DNA of 64,000 nt, from NCBI GenBank assembly GCA_963589615.1, contig CAVALA010000001.1, positions 62,001 to 126,000 of the forward strand. Direction: 5' to 3'. Source of the stretch: Alloprevotella timonensis_A (GTDB lineage: Bacteria; Bacteroidota; Bacteroidia; Bacteroidales; Bacteroidaceae). The notes under the pieces were generated by a model. It was not told the DNA's origin. It ran no database searches and worked only from the letters and a program-made list of their open reading frames with translations. Each line of letters starts with the position of its first letter. Within the stretch, counting starts at the first letter, position 1. Below are positions 52,548-61,215 of the stretch, in pieces. The translations under genes were made by a program, and so were the position numbers.

Positions 52548-53174
52548 ATGGTACCCGTTCAATTTATCACCCATTCCACCCCCACACTCTCCTACGAAGA
52601 GTCTGCACTCAAAGCACTCCGCGGTGGCTGTAAATGGATTCAGCTCAGAATGAAAGGAGCCACAGACAGCGAAGTAGAACCCATTGCTCGACGTCTATTG
52701 GAAGCTTGCCACAATGCGCAAGCAACTTTTATACTTGACGACCGCGTAGAACTTGCCAAACAAATTCACGCAGACGGCGTACACCTCGGTAAAACGGATA
52801 TGCCTATTACCGAAGCACGAGAATTTCTCGGACACGAATTCATCATCGGAGGCACAGCAAACACACTCGAAGACATCCGCCAACTCAAGCGTTCCAGCGT
52901 TGACTACATCGGTTGTGGGCCCTTCCGCTTCACCACAACCAAAGAGAAACTTGCCCCCACCCTCGGACTTGAAGGATACAAAAACATCATGACAGCTCTA
53001 CGCGAAGAGAATATCCGCATACCCGTCTGTGCCATCGGCGGCATTACACTCAACGACGTCATACCATTACTTCAAACAGGAGTACAAGGCATTGCTGTAA
53101 GTGGCGCCATAGTCCGCAGCGATGCCCCTATAGAAGCTATGCAACAGTTCTTGAATGCCGACGAACAAGTATAA
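52548..53174 (+). CDS. thiE: thiamin phosphate synthase
   Basis: This enzyme couples HMP diphosphate with thiazole phosphate to make thiamin phosphate. From the ATG at 52548 the product is 208 residues: VQFITHS, GGCKWIQLRMKGA (substrate and diphosphate contacts), FILDDRVELAKQIHADGVHLGKTD, IGGTANTLED, YIGCGPFRFTTTK and AIGGITLNDV. An ATG at 52491 in frame would add 19 residues of no recognisable type; the family normally starts close to the first strand, so 52548 is preferred. It lies downstream of the TPP riboswitch and 83 bp before thiC. Confidence 0.9.
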   Translation: MVPVQFITHSTPTLSYEESALKALRGGCKWIQLRMKGATDSEVEPIARRLLEACHNAQATFILDDRVELAKQIHADGVHLGKTDMPITEAREFLGHEFIIGGTANTLEDIRQLKRSSVDYIGCGPFRFTTTKEKLAPTLGLEGYKNIMTALREENIRIPVCAIGGITLNDVIPLLQTGVQGIAVSGAIVRSDAPIEAMQQFLNADEQV

Positions 53175-53257
53175 AGCGTCATACAATTAGTATTGAACTA
53201 TCTCATTAAACGGCCTTCATCAGACCGTCAACCATAGACCTACAACGAACAAACGAA

Positions 53258-54946
53258 ATGAAGATCTCCTATCCCGCTAGCGAAAAAGTCTACCTCCATG
53301 GCAAACTTTTCCCCGATTTGAGAGTCGGAATGCGGAAAATAAATCTCACACCAACCATAACCAAAGACGCTGAAGGCAAGAAACACCGCAAAGAAAATGC
53401 TCCCGTGCTAGTCTACGACACGAGTGGCCCATTCTCCGATCCGAATGTCAACATTGACCTTAAAGAAGGACTTCCCCGCCTACGCGAAACGTGGATACGC
53501 AAACGCGGAGGCGTAGAAGAACTTACCGAATTCTCCTCTTCCTACTGTAGAGAACGGCTGGCCAACAAGTCTCTCGATTCCTTACGATTCAATCATCACC
53601 ACCTCCCTCTCCGTGCGTTACCCGACGCAGGCATCACACAGATGGCGCTTGCCAAGAAGGGCATCATTACACCCGAAATGGAATACGTCGCCATACGCGA
53701 AAACATGAACTGCGAGACCCTCGGCATACCCACACACATCACGCCTGAATTTGTACGTTCTGAGATTGCCGCCGGACGCGCCGTTATCCCTGCAAACATC
53801 AACCATCCTGAAGCCGAACCTATGATTATAGGCCGCAACTTCCTCGTGAAGATAAACACAAACATCGGCAACTCTGCTACAACTTCGTCCATTGACGAAG
53901 AAGTGGAAAAAGCTGTATGGAGTTGCAAATGGGGTGGCGACACACTCATGGACCTCTCAACGGGAAAGAACATTCATGAAACACGCGAATGGATTGTCCG
54001 CAACAGTCCGGTCCCCGTCGGAACCGTACCGATGTACCAAGCCATGGAAAAGGTAAACGGAGTAGCCAAGAATCTTACTTGGGAACTTTACCGCGACACA
54101 CTCATTGAACAGTGTGAACAAGGCGTAGACTACTTCACTATCCACTGTGGCATACGCCGTAAAAACATTCATCTCTCCCAAGGCCGCAAAACAGGCATGG
54201 TAAGCCGCGGAGGAAGCATCATATCCGAATGGTGTCTAAAGAACGACAAGGAAAGTTTTCTCTACGAACATTTCGATGACATATGCGATATATGTGCGCA
54301 GTACGACGTAGCAATTTCCCTTGGCGACGGACTCCGCCCTGGCTCCATATATGATGCGAACGACAAAGCCCAATTTGCAGAACTTGATACGATGGGAGAA
54401 CTCGTCACTCGAGCTTGGGACAAAGGCGTACAAGCATTCATTGAAGGCCCTGGACACGTTCCCATGCACAAAATACGCGAGAACATGGAAAGACAAGTTG
54501 AAAAGTGCCACAACGCTCCTTTCTATACGTTAGGTCCGCTCGTAACAGACATTGCCCCGGGCTACGACCACATCACCTCTGCAATTGGAGCCTCTATTAT
54601 AGGTTGGCTTGGAACGGCTATGCTTTGCTATGTCACCCCCAAAGAACATCTCGCTCTACCTAATCGCGATGACGTGCGGACTGGAGTCGTAACCTACAAA
54701 ATAGCAGCCCACGCAGCAGACCTTGCAAAAGGCCACCCTGGCGCGCAAGTACGTGACGACGCTTTGTCCAAAGCTCGCTACGAATTCCGTTGGAAAGACC
54801 AATTCAATTTAAGCCTCGACCCCGATCTCGCCTTAAAGTACTATAAGGAAGCACACTATGAAAACGGAGAGTTCTGCACAATGTGTGGTCCGAATTTCTG
54901 TGCCATGCGCATATCTCACCGCCTTGGAGAAGATTGTGAACATTGA
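53258..54946 (+). CDS. thiC: phosphomethylpyrimidine synthase
   Basis: This 562-residue radical SAM enzyme makes the HMP pyrimidine of thiamin from aminoimidazole ribotide. The C-terminal cluster motif CTMCGPNFC is intact. Other family blocks are NHHHLPLRALPDAGITQMAL, MNCETLGIPTHITPEFVRSE, GNSATTSSIDEEVEKAVW and SLGDGLRPGSIYDAND. Length is standard. It is the last gene of the riboswitch-controlled unit; the thiazole genes thiS, thiG and thiH are not in the window. Confidence 0.95.
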   Translation: MKISYPASEKVYLHGKLFPDLRVGMRKINLTPTITKDAEGKKHRKENAPVLVYDTSGPFSDPNVNIDLKEGLPRLRETWIRKRGGVEELTEFSSSYCRERLANKSLDSLRFNHHHLPLRALPDAGITQMALAKKGIITPEMEYVAIRENMNCETLGIPTHITPEFVRSEIAAGRAVIPANINHPEAEPMIIGRNFLVKINTNIGNSATTSSIDEEVEKAVWSCKWGGDTLMDLSTGKNIHETREWIVRNSPVPVGTVPMYQAMEKVNGVAKNLTWELYRDTLIEQCEQGVDYFTIHCGIRRKNIHLSQGRKTGMVSRGGSIISEWCLKNDKESFLYEHFDDICDICAQYDVAISLGDGLRPGSIYDANDKAQFAELDTMGELVTRAWDKGVQAFIEGPGHVPMHKIRENMERQVEKCHNAPFYTLGPLVTDIAPGYDHITSAIGASIIGWLGTAMLCYVTPKEHLALPNRDDVRTGVVTYKIAAHAADLAKGHPGAQVRDDALSKARYEFRWKDQFNLSLDPDLALKYYKEAHYENGEFCTMCGPNFCAMRISHRLGEDCEH

Positions 54947-55022
54947 TGCATAGCAAGCTAGATACCGGCCCAAAGGCTGACACAACATATCAGATTGCCG
55001 ACAGTTTCATTTAGCGATATAA

Positions 55023-55070
55023 CAATTATCGCCCATGCATGAACTTAAATCCTTGCATGGGCGATAATTG
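55023..55070. terminator. long perfect hairpin after thiC
   Basis: CAATTATCGCCCATGCA (55023-55039) is the exact reverse complement of TGCATGGGCGATAATTG (55054-55070), a 17-bp stem with a 14-nt loop. It lies between converging genes (thiC and the small minus-strand gene). No T run follows on either side, so it may terminate through stem strength or act as an RNA end stabiliser. Confidence 0.6.
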
Positions 55071-55098
55071 CATTACAATGAGTCTCTTGTCTTGTCCA

Positions 55099-55338
55099 TT
55101 ACGAAATCATTTCTTTCGTAACAACGAAACATTCGTTTCTCCATTCGGTGAATGGTTCTTCTTTCTCTAAGGGGTAAGAAAAAACAATTCTTCCACATTT
55201 GTCGAAAACGACAACATGACGTAGAACTTTCCTTCCATCTGGATATTCCACCTCGGCATAACAGACGCGGCGGTAATCGCGATGAGGATATTGCTTCATA
55301 GACGATTCAGAATTTACCATCACACTTGTCACCAACAT
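55099..55338 (-). CDS. small conserved-looking protein of unknown function
   Basis: From the ATG at 55338, four bases after the DUF4296 stop, the product is 79 residues; an ATG at 55299 would give 66 and may be the true start. The readable core is YPHRDYRRVCYAEVEYPDGR followed by a beta-like HVVVFDKCGRIVFSYPL, with no signal peptide or membrane segment. I do not recognise the family. The close spacing suggests it is the last gene of the ileS-dksA-lspA-DUF4296 operon. Confidence 0.55.
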   Translation of the reverse strand: MLVTSVMVNSESSMKQYPHRDYRRVCYAEVEYPDGRKVLRHVVVFDKCGRIVFSYPLEKEEPFTEWRNECFVVTKEMIS

Positions 55339-55342
55339 AGAA

Positions 55343-56269
55343 CTACTTGAAATGATTGCGCGTTTCGCGAAGCGTATCAAGCCGAAGGAGACTATCGCGA
55401 ATTCTTAAGCGCGGATCAACGTTTAGGTTTTTCGCACTATCGCTCTTGGCCGTGGTTACGTTCTTATCCTCATCAACGCTTTCTGCCGCATTCTTTTCTT
55501 TCTGAGGACGAACGCGAAGAAGTTGTATGCCAGATACCGAAAGTATTTTGGGGCGTTCCGTCCAAACGGTGCTTTGATAGAGTATAACTTGTACATCTTT
55601 GAGTTTAGCCTCTCCAATGCGTGCTGAAATTATCTGCACACCACTTGAATAAACCATATTGGAATATACTTCCGTTGAGTCGTTGTCGTAGTGTAGGACT
55701 ATGATTGCTGTAGCGTTACGTTCTCCTTCATGGTAATGCCAATCAGTAAGAAAACGCCATTCCAAAACATCTCCAGCTTGAAGACTCGAGTCGGCTTTTT
55801 GCTCGTAGGAATAATGGGTAACGTTGTGCGAACTGAGCAAAAGAGACTGAGCACCTTTCCATATATTCAGTGTGTCACCTTTCAATCCACTAACGGCAAC
55901 AGAGCCTATTCCTGAATCGCCAAAGCGTTTTGAAAGTCTATCATAAATCTTTACGAGATTGTCGGTATGGCGTTCATACCATAAGAGAGAACGGTCAAAC
56001 GTTTGCGCATCAATCCCGTGTTTATGAAACACAGCTTCTTCATTAAAACGCACAGCGCTGGCAAAACTATCAGAAGATTCTTGCTGCGCCAAAGCTTGCG
56101 CCATGTGCATATCGTAAAGAACGTCTTCCATGACTCCACTGGACAGAACATCTGATGGCCTGTCTGATGTACAAGAGAAAAGAAGCAAGGACACAACGAA
56201 ATATAGTCCATTCCAAACTAAAGAACGGACTTTATGAGCGCTATGCAACACGTTACGAAGTCGCTTCAC
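55343..56269 (-). CDS. DUF4296 lipoprotein
   Basis: This exported protein has a membrane-targeting segment and the lipobox LLFSC, followed by the DUF4296 helical domain (VMEDVLYDMHMAQALAQ) and a coiled, charged C-terminus. No ATG lies upstream of the signal region between the lspA stop and the lipobox. The GTG at 56269, 10 bp after lspA, is my choice and gives 308 residues, with a GTG at 56251 as an alternative. The family is typical of Bacteroidetes, of unknown function and regularly found next to lspA, which could process it. Confidence 0.75.
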   Translation of the reverse strand: MKRLRNVLHSAHKVRSLVWNGLYFVVSLLLFSCTSDRPSDVLSSGVMEDVLYDMHMAQALAQQESSDSFASAVRFNEEAVFHKHGIDAQTFDRSLLWYERHTDNLVKIYDRLSKRFGDSGIGSVAVSGLKGDTLNIWKGAQSLLLSSHNVTHYSYEQKADSSLQAGDVLEWRFLTDWHYHEGERNATAIIVLHYDNDSTEVYSNMVYSSGVQIISARIGEAKLKDVQVILYQSTVWTERPKILSVSGIQLLRVRPQKEKNAAESVDEDKNVTTAKSDSAKNLNVDPRLRIRDSLLRLDTLRETRNHFK

Positions 56270-56279
56270 GACGTTGTGT

Positions 56280-56933
56280 TCATTTGAATATACCACTTCG
56301 GTTAAGACGTTTATAATAGAACAACACAAGGGCTACGGCTCCACAACTAATGGCAGCATCGGCAAAGTTGAAGATAGCACCGAAGAACACGCTATTGCCC
56401 ACTACAGGCATCCAATCTGGCCATGTAAAAAGCGGAAAATAGAACATGTCTATAACTCGTCCTTCCATAAAATTGCCGTAGCCTGAACCAAAAGGAACTA
56501 CTTGCGCGGGGGCAGCATAGGGAAGACTCTCGCTATAGATAAGTCCGTTGAACATATTATCAAGAATATTACCACTTGCACCAGCTATAATGAGGGATAT
56601 GCAAACAAGTAGTCCGAGAGGAGCGGAACTTTTAACTTGACGTATGAGCACATAGACAAAAAAACCTATTGCGATGATGCGAAATACTGCCAATGCCAAC
56701 GTTCCTACAAAGTCCATACCGAAGGCCATACCTTGGTTTTCGGTAAAGAGTAGCTGGAACCAAGATGTTATGGTTAGGCTTTCATGAAGCGAGAAATGCG
56801 TCTTCACTGCATATTTTATGCATTGATCAGCAACGATGACAAGAAGTATGATGAGTATAGCCAACAATCCCCTTTTCCTCACCTCACGGGCAGGAAGAGG
56901 GGTTTGTAGGTTTTCGGATTTTTCGTTATTCAT
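56280..56933 (-). CDS. lspA: lipoprotein signal peptidase II
   Basis: From the ATG at 56933 this is a 217-residue integral membrane protease that removes signal peptides of prolipoproteins. The helices contain LLVIVADQCIKYAV, FTENQGMAFGM (the NxG region), GASGNILDNMFNG and FNFADAAISCG; the Asp in GNILDN and in NFADA are the catalytic pair. A TTG-start extension to 56957 adds only residues without support. It starts 67 bp after the DksA-like gene and is directly followed by DUF4296. Several lipoproteins in this window would be its substrates. Confidence 0.92.
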   Translation of the reverse strand: MNNEKSENLQTPLPAREVRKRGLLAILIILLVIVADQCIKYAVKTHFSLHESLTITSWFQLLFTENQGMAFGMDFVGTLALAVFRIIAIGFFVYVLIRQVKSSAPLGLLVCISLIIAGASGNILDNMFNGLIYSESLPYAAPAQVVPFGSGYGNFMEGRVIDMFYFPLFTWPDWMPVVGNSVFFGAIFNFADAAISCGAVALVLFYYKRLNRSGIFK

Positions 56934-56999
56934 TAGAGTTTTTCTACTTGAGTCCAAGAGGAGCTCTTGTTTGGCGTAATGAAACGTTGCACAGTAACC

Positions 57000-57383
57000 T
57001 TACTTGCGACCTTGTTGCTGCTTTGCTTCGATACTGAGTGTGGCGTGGGGTACGGCACGAAGTCGTTCCTTGGGAATTAGTTTGCCTGTGACGCGGCAAA
57101 TTCCGTAGGTCTTGTTTTCAATGCGCACCAGTGCGGCTTGCAGTCCCTGAATAAACTTCTGCTGACGCGCAGCCATCGTAGTAAGCTCTTCTTTGGTCTG
57201 CGTCATTGAGCCTTCTTCAAGCACTTTGTAGGTGGGCATGGTATCGTCCACGTCGTTACCGCCGCGGTTGCTGAGCGTGTCCATCATTTGATTGTAATCA
57301 CGTCTTGCAAGTTCAAGTTTCTTGAGTATTATCTCCTTGAACTCGTTAAGTTCTTCGTCGGTATAGCGCGTTTTCTCTGCCAT
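57000..57383 (-). CDS. DksA/TraR-like regulator without zinc finger
   Basis: This 127-residue protein has a helical hairpin N-terminus and a C-terminal region that corresponds to the DksA zinc domain, reading YGICRVTGKLIPKERLRAVP. Only one cysteine (Cys96) remains of the usual four, so zinc binding is unlikely. DksA proteins bind the RNA polymerase secondary channel and cooperate with ppGpp. Similar zinc-less forms are known to me in Bacteroidetes and are often beside ileS and lspA, as here. Confidence 0.82.
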   Translation of the reverse strand: MAEKTRYTDEELNEFKEIILKKLELARRDYNQMMDTLSNRGGNDVDDTMPTYKVLEEGSMTQTKEELTTMAARQQKFIQGLQAALVRIENKTYGICRVTGKLIPKERLRAVPHATLSIEAKQQQGRK

Positions 57384-57472
57384 AATTGATTGAGGTTAGA
57401 GGGTTGAGTAAATGATTGGTTTGCACCATTAATGGGTGTTGTACCAAAATTTGAGGATATTGAACAAATGGA

Positions 57473-57503
57473 GGAAGGTGCATGCCGTTGGCGCACACCT
57501 TCC
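57473..57503 (-). terminator. hairpin after ileS
   Basis: On the minus strand GGAAGGTG (57503-57496) pairs with CACCTTCC (57480-57473), with additional GC/GGC pairing inside. It begins 13 bp after the ileS stop; only a weak T-rich stretch follows. It probably attenuates rather than fully blocks transcription into the DksA-like gene. Confidence 0.55.
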
Positions 57504-57515
57504 CCCTAATGTTTA

Positions 57516-60500
57516 CTATTTCTTGCTGATGGCCATATGTACCTTGAAGTCTTCAAAGTCGAACTCAGGTGCATCAACAGGTAAGCTGTCTACCGTGGTC
57601 ACGTTGTCGGCCAGCACTTGCTTTGCAATGTAGTCGGCAAAAGAATCCACTGCTTCTGTGAGAGATTCGTGGCGCTCCACTTCTACGGAAATTCGGTCTG
57701 TGATTTCGAAGCCAGTTTCCTTTCGGTAAGCTTGGATTCGCTTCACCACTTCGCGTGCAAGTCCTTCCAGATGGAGTTCTTTAGAAATCTCCAAATCAAG
57801 AGCCACGGTGAGTGAGCCTTCGTTGGCCACGGTCCATCCGGGCATGTCTTCACTAATAATTTCTACATCGGCACGTTCCACAATAATGTCCTGCCCTGCT
57901 ACGCAGAGAGAAAATGTCCCTTCTGAGTCTAAACGATTAATATCGTCTTGGGAAAGAGATGTAACAGCAGCATTGACCTCCTTCATGAGTTTGCCAAATT
58001 TCTTACCCATTACACGGAAGTTGCACTTTACTTTCTTCTCGAGCATATTGGCATCGGCATAACGGATTTCCTTCACGTTGACTTCATCGAGTACCAATTG
58101 CTTGACGCTCTCTAGATCTTCGCGTAGCTGGGCATCTGTTACTGGAACTGAAATACACTGTAGAGGTTGGCGTACGATGACGTGTTCCTTCTTGCGGAGC
58201 GAAAGTACCATGGACGATACCTTTTGAGCAAGTTCCATTCGACGTTCAAGCACCTTATCAACCATTGCTTTGTCGGCCTTGGGGAAGGAGGCGAGATGTA
58301 CACTGTCCGATGCGCCATTCAGTCCTTGGGTTAAATCGCGATAGAGGCGATCTGCATAGAAAGGTGCGATAGGTGCCATTAGTTTAGCTACAGTGAGCAG
58401 ACAGGTATAGAGCGTCTGGTAGGCGCTCAATTTGTCGGTGCTCATGCCTCCGCCCCAGAAGCGCTTGCGACTGAGACGTACGTGCCAGTTTGACAAGTTG
58501 TCAATGACAAATTGCTGTACGAGTCGTCCGGCCTTTGTGGGTTCGTAGTCTTCGTAGTTTGCCGTCACATCTGCAATGAGCGTGTTGAGTTCGGAAAGAA
58601 TCCAACGGTCTATCTCAGGACGCTCTGCCAAGGGTACTTGTGCCACTTCTGGATCGAAGTTGTCAACATTGGCATACATGGCAAAGAACGAGTAGGTCTG
58701 GTAGAGTTTACCGAAGAACGTACGGGACACTTCTTGCACGCCATCGGCGTCAAATTTGAGATTATCCCAAGGTGACGAATTGGTAATCATGTACCAACGC
58801 AATGGGTCGGAACCATATTTCTTGATGGCGCCAAAAGGTTCGACCGCATTGCCGAGACGCTTGGACATTTTGTTGCCGTTTTTGTCGAGAACAAGTCCGT
58901 TGCTGATAACAGCCTTAAAGGCCACGCTGTCGAATACCATTGTGGCAATGGCGTGAAGTGTAAAGAACCATCCGCGCGTCTGGTCTACACCTTCTGCAAT
59001 AAAGTCGGCGGGATAGACAGTGCGTGAATCAAGAAGTTCCTTGTTTTCAAACGGATAGTGAATCTGCGCATAGGGCATAGAACCTGAGTCGAACCACACA
59101 TCGATGAGATCCGTTTCGCGCTTCATTGGCTTTCCGCTTGGGGATACAAGCACGATGTGGTCCACATAGGGACGGTGAAGGTCTATCTTGTGGTAATTCT
59201 CTTCGCTGTAGTCGCCAGGCACAAAACCTTTGTCCTTGAGGGGATTGGAAGTCATGAATCCTGCAGCCACACTCTTTTCTATTTCGGAGTAGAGCTGTTC
59301 GAGGGACTCTATGCACATTTCCTCACGTGTTTCCGCATTGCGCCAAATAGGAAGTGGAGTTCCCCAATAACGCGAACGACTGAGATTCCAATCATTGAGA
59401 TTTTCAAGCCATTTGCCGAAGCGTCCTGTACCTGTTGAAGCTGGCTTCCAAAGGATGGTATCGTTGAGTTCCATCATGCGTTCCTTCAGAGCAGAACTGC
59501 GGATGAACCAAGAATCGAGCGGATAGTAGAGTACGGGCTTGTCGGTACGCCAACAGTGGGGATAGTTGTGTACGTGCTTCTCTATCTTGAATGCTTCGCC
59601 AGCTTGCTTCATCTCCATACAGATGACTATATTGAGATCTTCAGCCTTGGCGGCAGCAACTTCATCGTATTTTCCGTCTTTATTAAACTCGGGGGCATAG
59701 GCATTCTTCACGTAGTCGCCAGCATGATGACTATACGCATCCACGTCCACGCATGTTTTAACGAAGTTTTCGTCGAGTTCGCCTACGAGATAATATTTAC
59801 CTGTGAGGTCGACCATGGGACGTGTTTCGCCAGCCTTATTGATAAGGAAAAGCGAGGGTATGCCCGCATCTTTGGCAACCTTGGCGTCATCGGCGCCGAA
59901 TGTAGGTGCAATATGTACAATGCCTGTACCATCTTCTGTGGTCACGTAGTCGCCAGGAATTACGCGGAATGCTTCTTCTTCAAGTTCGACAAAGCGGTCA
60001 ATGCCTGAAGTGAAACATTTTTTAGGATGCGCTTCCGCATAAGCCGTAACGAAAGCGGGTGAATTTTCGTCTACTTTCTCTGTAGGCTTCACCCAAGGCA
60101 TGAGTTGCTTGTAGTGCATGCCTACGAGTTCGGTACCTTTCCATTTTGCTACTATGCGATAAGGAACGACTTTGTCGCCGACTTTGTAAGCATCGAAATC
60201 GGCATTTTCGCCTTCAGCCTTGAAGTAGGCAGTTACGCGGCTTTCAGCCACAACTGCCGTCATGGGTTCGCCATTGTAAGGATTGAAAGTTTCAACGGCC
60301 ACATATTCTATATTGGGGCCCACACAGAGTGCTGTGTTTGAAGGCAGAGTCCAAGGCGTTGTGGTCCAAGCCAAGAAATAAGGCTTACCCCACTTCGTCA
60401 TCTCATCCTTGGGATCGATGATTTCGAACTGCGCAGTGACGGTGGTATCCTTCACATCGCGGTAGCAACCAGGCTGGTTGAGCTCGTGAGAACTGAGACC

Positions 60501-61061
60501 TGTACCTGCGGCGGGCGAATAGGGCTGAATGGTGTAGCCTTTATAGAGGAGTCCTTTCTTATAAAGTTGTCCGAGAAGCCACCAAAGCGATTCGATGTAG
60601 GAATTTTCGTACGTGATATAGGGGTGTTCCATGTCTACCCAGTAACCCATCAGGTGACTGAGGTCCGTCCACTCTTGGGTGAACATCATCACGTTCTTAC
60701 GGCACTGTGCGTTGTAGTCTTCAATAGAAATAGTTTTGCCTATATCTTCTTTAGTGATGCCGAGCTCTTTTTCTACTCCAAGTTCTACGGGCAAGCCGTG
60801 GGTATCCCATCCGGCCTTTCGCTTCACCTGAAAGCCCTGCATGGTTTTGTAACGGCAGAACACATCCTTAATGGTACGTGCCATGACGTGATGTATGCCA
60901 GGATGTCCGTTGGCAGAAGGAGGTCCTTCGAAGAATACAAACGAGGGGCAACCTTCGCGCTCTGTCATACTGCGATGAAACAAGTCCTGCTTGTCCCATG
61001 CGTTGAGCACATCCTCGTTTACCTCAAAGAGGTTCAGTCCAGTACGTTCGGTGAATTTCAT
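57516..61061 (-). CDS. ileS: isoleucyl-tRNA synthetase
   Basis: This 1181-residue class I synthetase charges tRNA-Ile. Its HIGH-like motif is HPGIHH (53-58) and KMSKR lies near residue 730. The CP1 editing domain carries the conserved WTTTPWTLPSNTAL segment. The tail has the helical anticodon-binding domain and an extra C-terminal domain. Length and the GxxGIHHVMARTIKD opening fit the eukaryote-like group 2 IleRS found in Bacteroidetes, which tends to be less sensitive to mupirocin. It begins the ileS-DksA-lspA-DUF4296 gene order and has a well-matched promoter upstream. Confidence 0.95.
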   Translation of the reverse strand: MKFTERTGLNLFEVNEDVLNAWDKQDLFHRSMTEREGCPSFVFFEGPPSANGHPGIHHVMARTIKDVFCRYKTMQGFQVKRKAGWDTHGLPVELGVEKELGITKEDIGKTISIEDYNAQCRKNVMMFTQEWTDLSHLMGYWVDMEHPYITYENSYIESLWWLLGQLYKKGLLYKGYTIQPYSPAAGTGLSSHELNQPGCYRDVKDTTVTAQFEIIDPKDEMTKWGKPYFLAWTTTPWTLPSNTALCVGPNIEYVAVETFNPYNGEPMTAVVAESRVTAYFKAEGENADFDAYKVGDKVVPYRIVAKWKGTELVGMHYKQLMPWVKPTEKVDENSPAFVTAYAEAHPKKCFTSGIDRFVELEEEAFRVIPGDYVTTEDGTGIVHIAPTFGADDAKVAKDAGIPSLFLINKAGETRPMVDLTGKYYLVGELDENFVKTCVDVDAYSHHAGDYVKNAYAPEFNKDGKYDEVAAAKAEDLNIVICMEMKQAGEAFKIEKHVHNYPHCWRTDKPVLYYPLDSWFIRSSALKERMMELNDTILWKPASTGTGRFGKWLENLNDWNLSRSRYWGTPLPIWRNAETREEMCIESLEQLYSEIEKSVAAGFMTSNPLKDKGFVPGDYSEENYHKIDLHRPYVDHIVLVSPSGKPMKRETDLIDVWFDSGSMPYAQIHYPFENKELLDSRTVYPADFIAEGVDQTRGWFFTLHAIATMVFDSVAFKAVISNGLVLDKNGNKMSKRLGNAVEPFGAIKKYGSDPLRWYMITNSSPWDNLKFDADGVQEVSRTFFGKLYQTYSFFAMYANVDNFDPEVAQVPLAERPEIDRWILSELNTLIADVTANYEDYEPTKAGRLVQQFVIDNLSNWHVRLSRKRFWGGGMSTDKLSAYQTLYTCLLTVAKLMAPIAPFYADRLYRDLTQGLNGASDSVHLASFPKADKAMVDKVLERRMELAQKVSSMVLSLRKKEHVIVRQPLQCISVPVTDAQLREDLESVKQLVLDEVNVKEIRYADANMLEKKVKCNFRVMGKKFGKLMKEVNAAVTSLSQDDINRLDSEGTFSLCVAGQDIIVERADVEIISEDMPGWTVANEGSLTVALDLEISKELHLEGLAREVVKRIQAYRKETGFEITDRISVEVERHESLTEAVDSFADYIAKQVLADNVTTVDSLPVDAPEFDFEDFKVHMAISKK

Positions 61062-61146
61062 TTTGTTCTTTATAGTAGTTCCAGCAAGTTTCGTTGGTCA
61101 TGCCGTCGGAAAATCTTGCCATTGTTATTGTTTTGTATTTGAAGTG

Positions 61147-61177
61147 CAAAGATAATGCAACGTGTCCGATGAACAAA
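61147..61177 (-). promoter_or_regulatory. promoter of ileS
   Basis: On the minus strand TTTG (61177-61174), a 19-bp spacer and TATCTTTG (61154-61147) match the Bacteroidetes consensus exactly. The leader before the ATG at 61061 would be about 80 nt. I did not identify a T-box. Confidence 0.75.
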
Positions 61178-61215
61178 ATCTTGCACAAAGTTTAAAGCAT
61201 ACGCCCTTCGGCGAA

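Noticed and set aside
61062..61146. T-box riboswitch in the ileS leader
   Set aside because: The leader is only about 80 nt and lacks a T-box sequence or terminator; T-boxes are not expected in this phylum.
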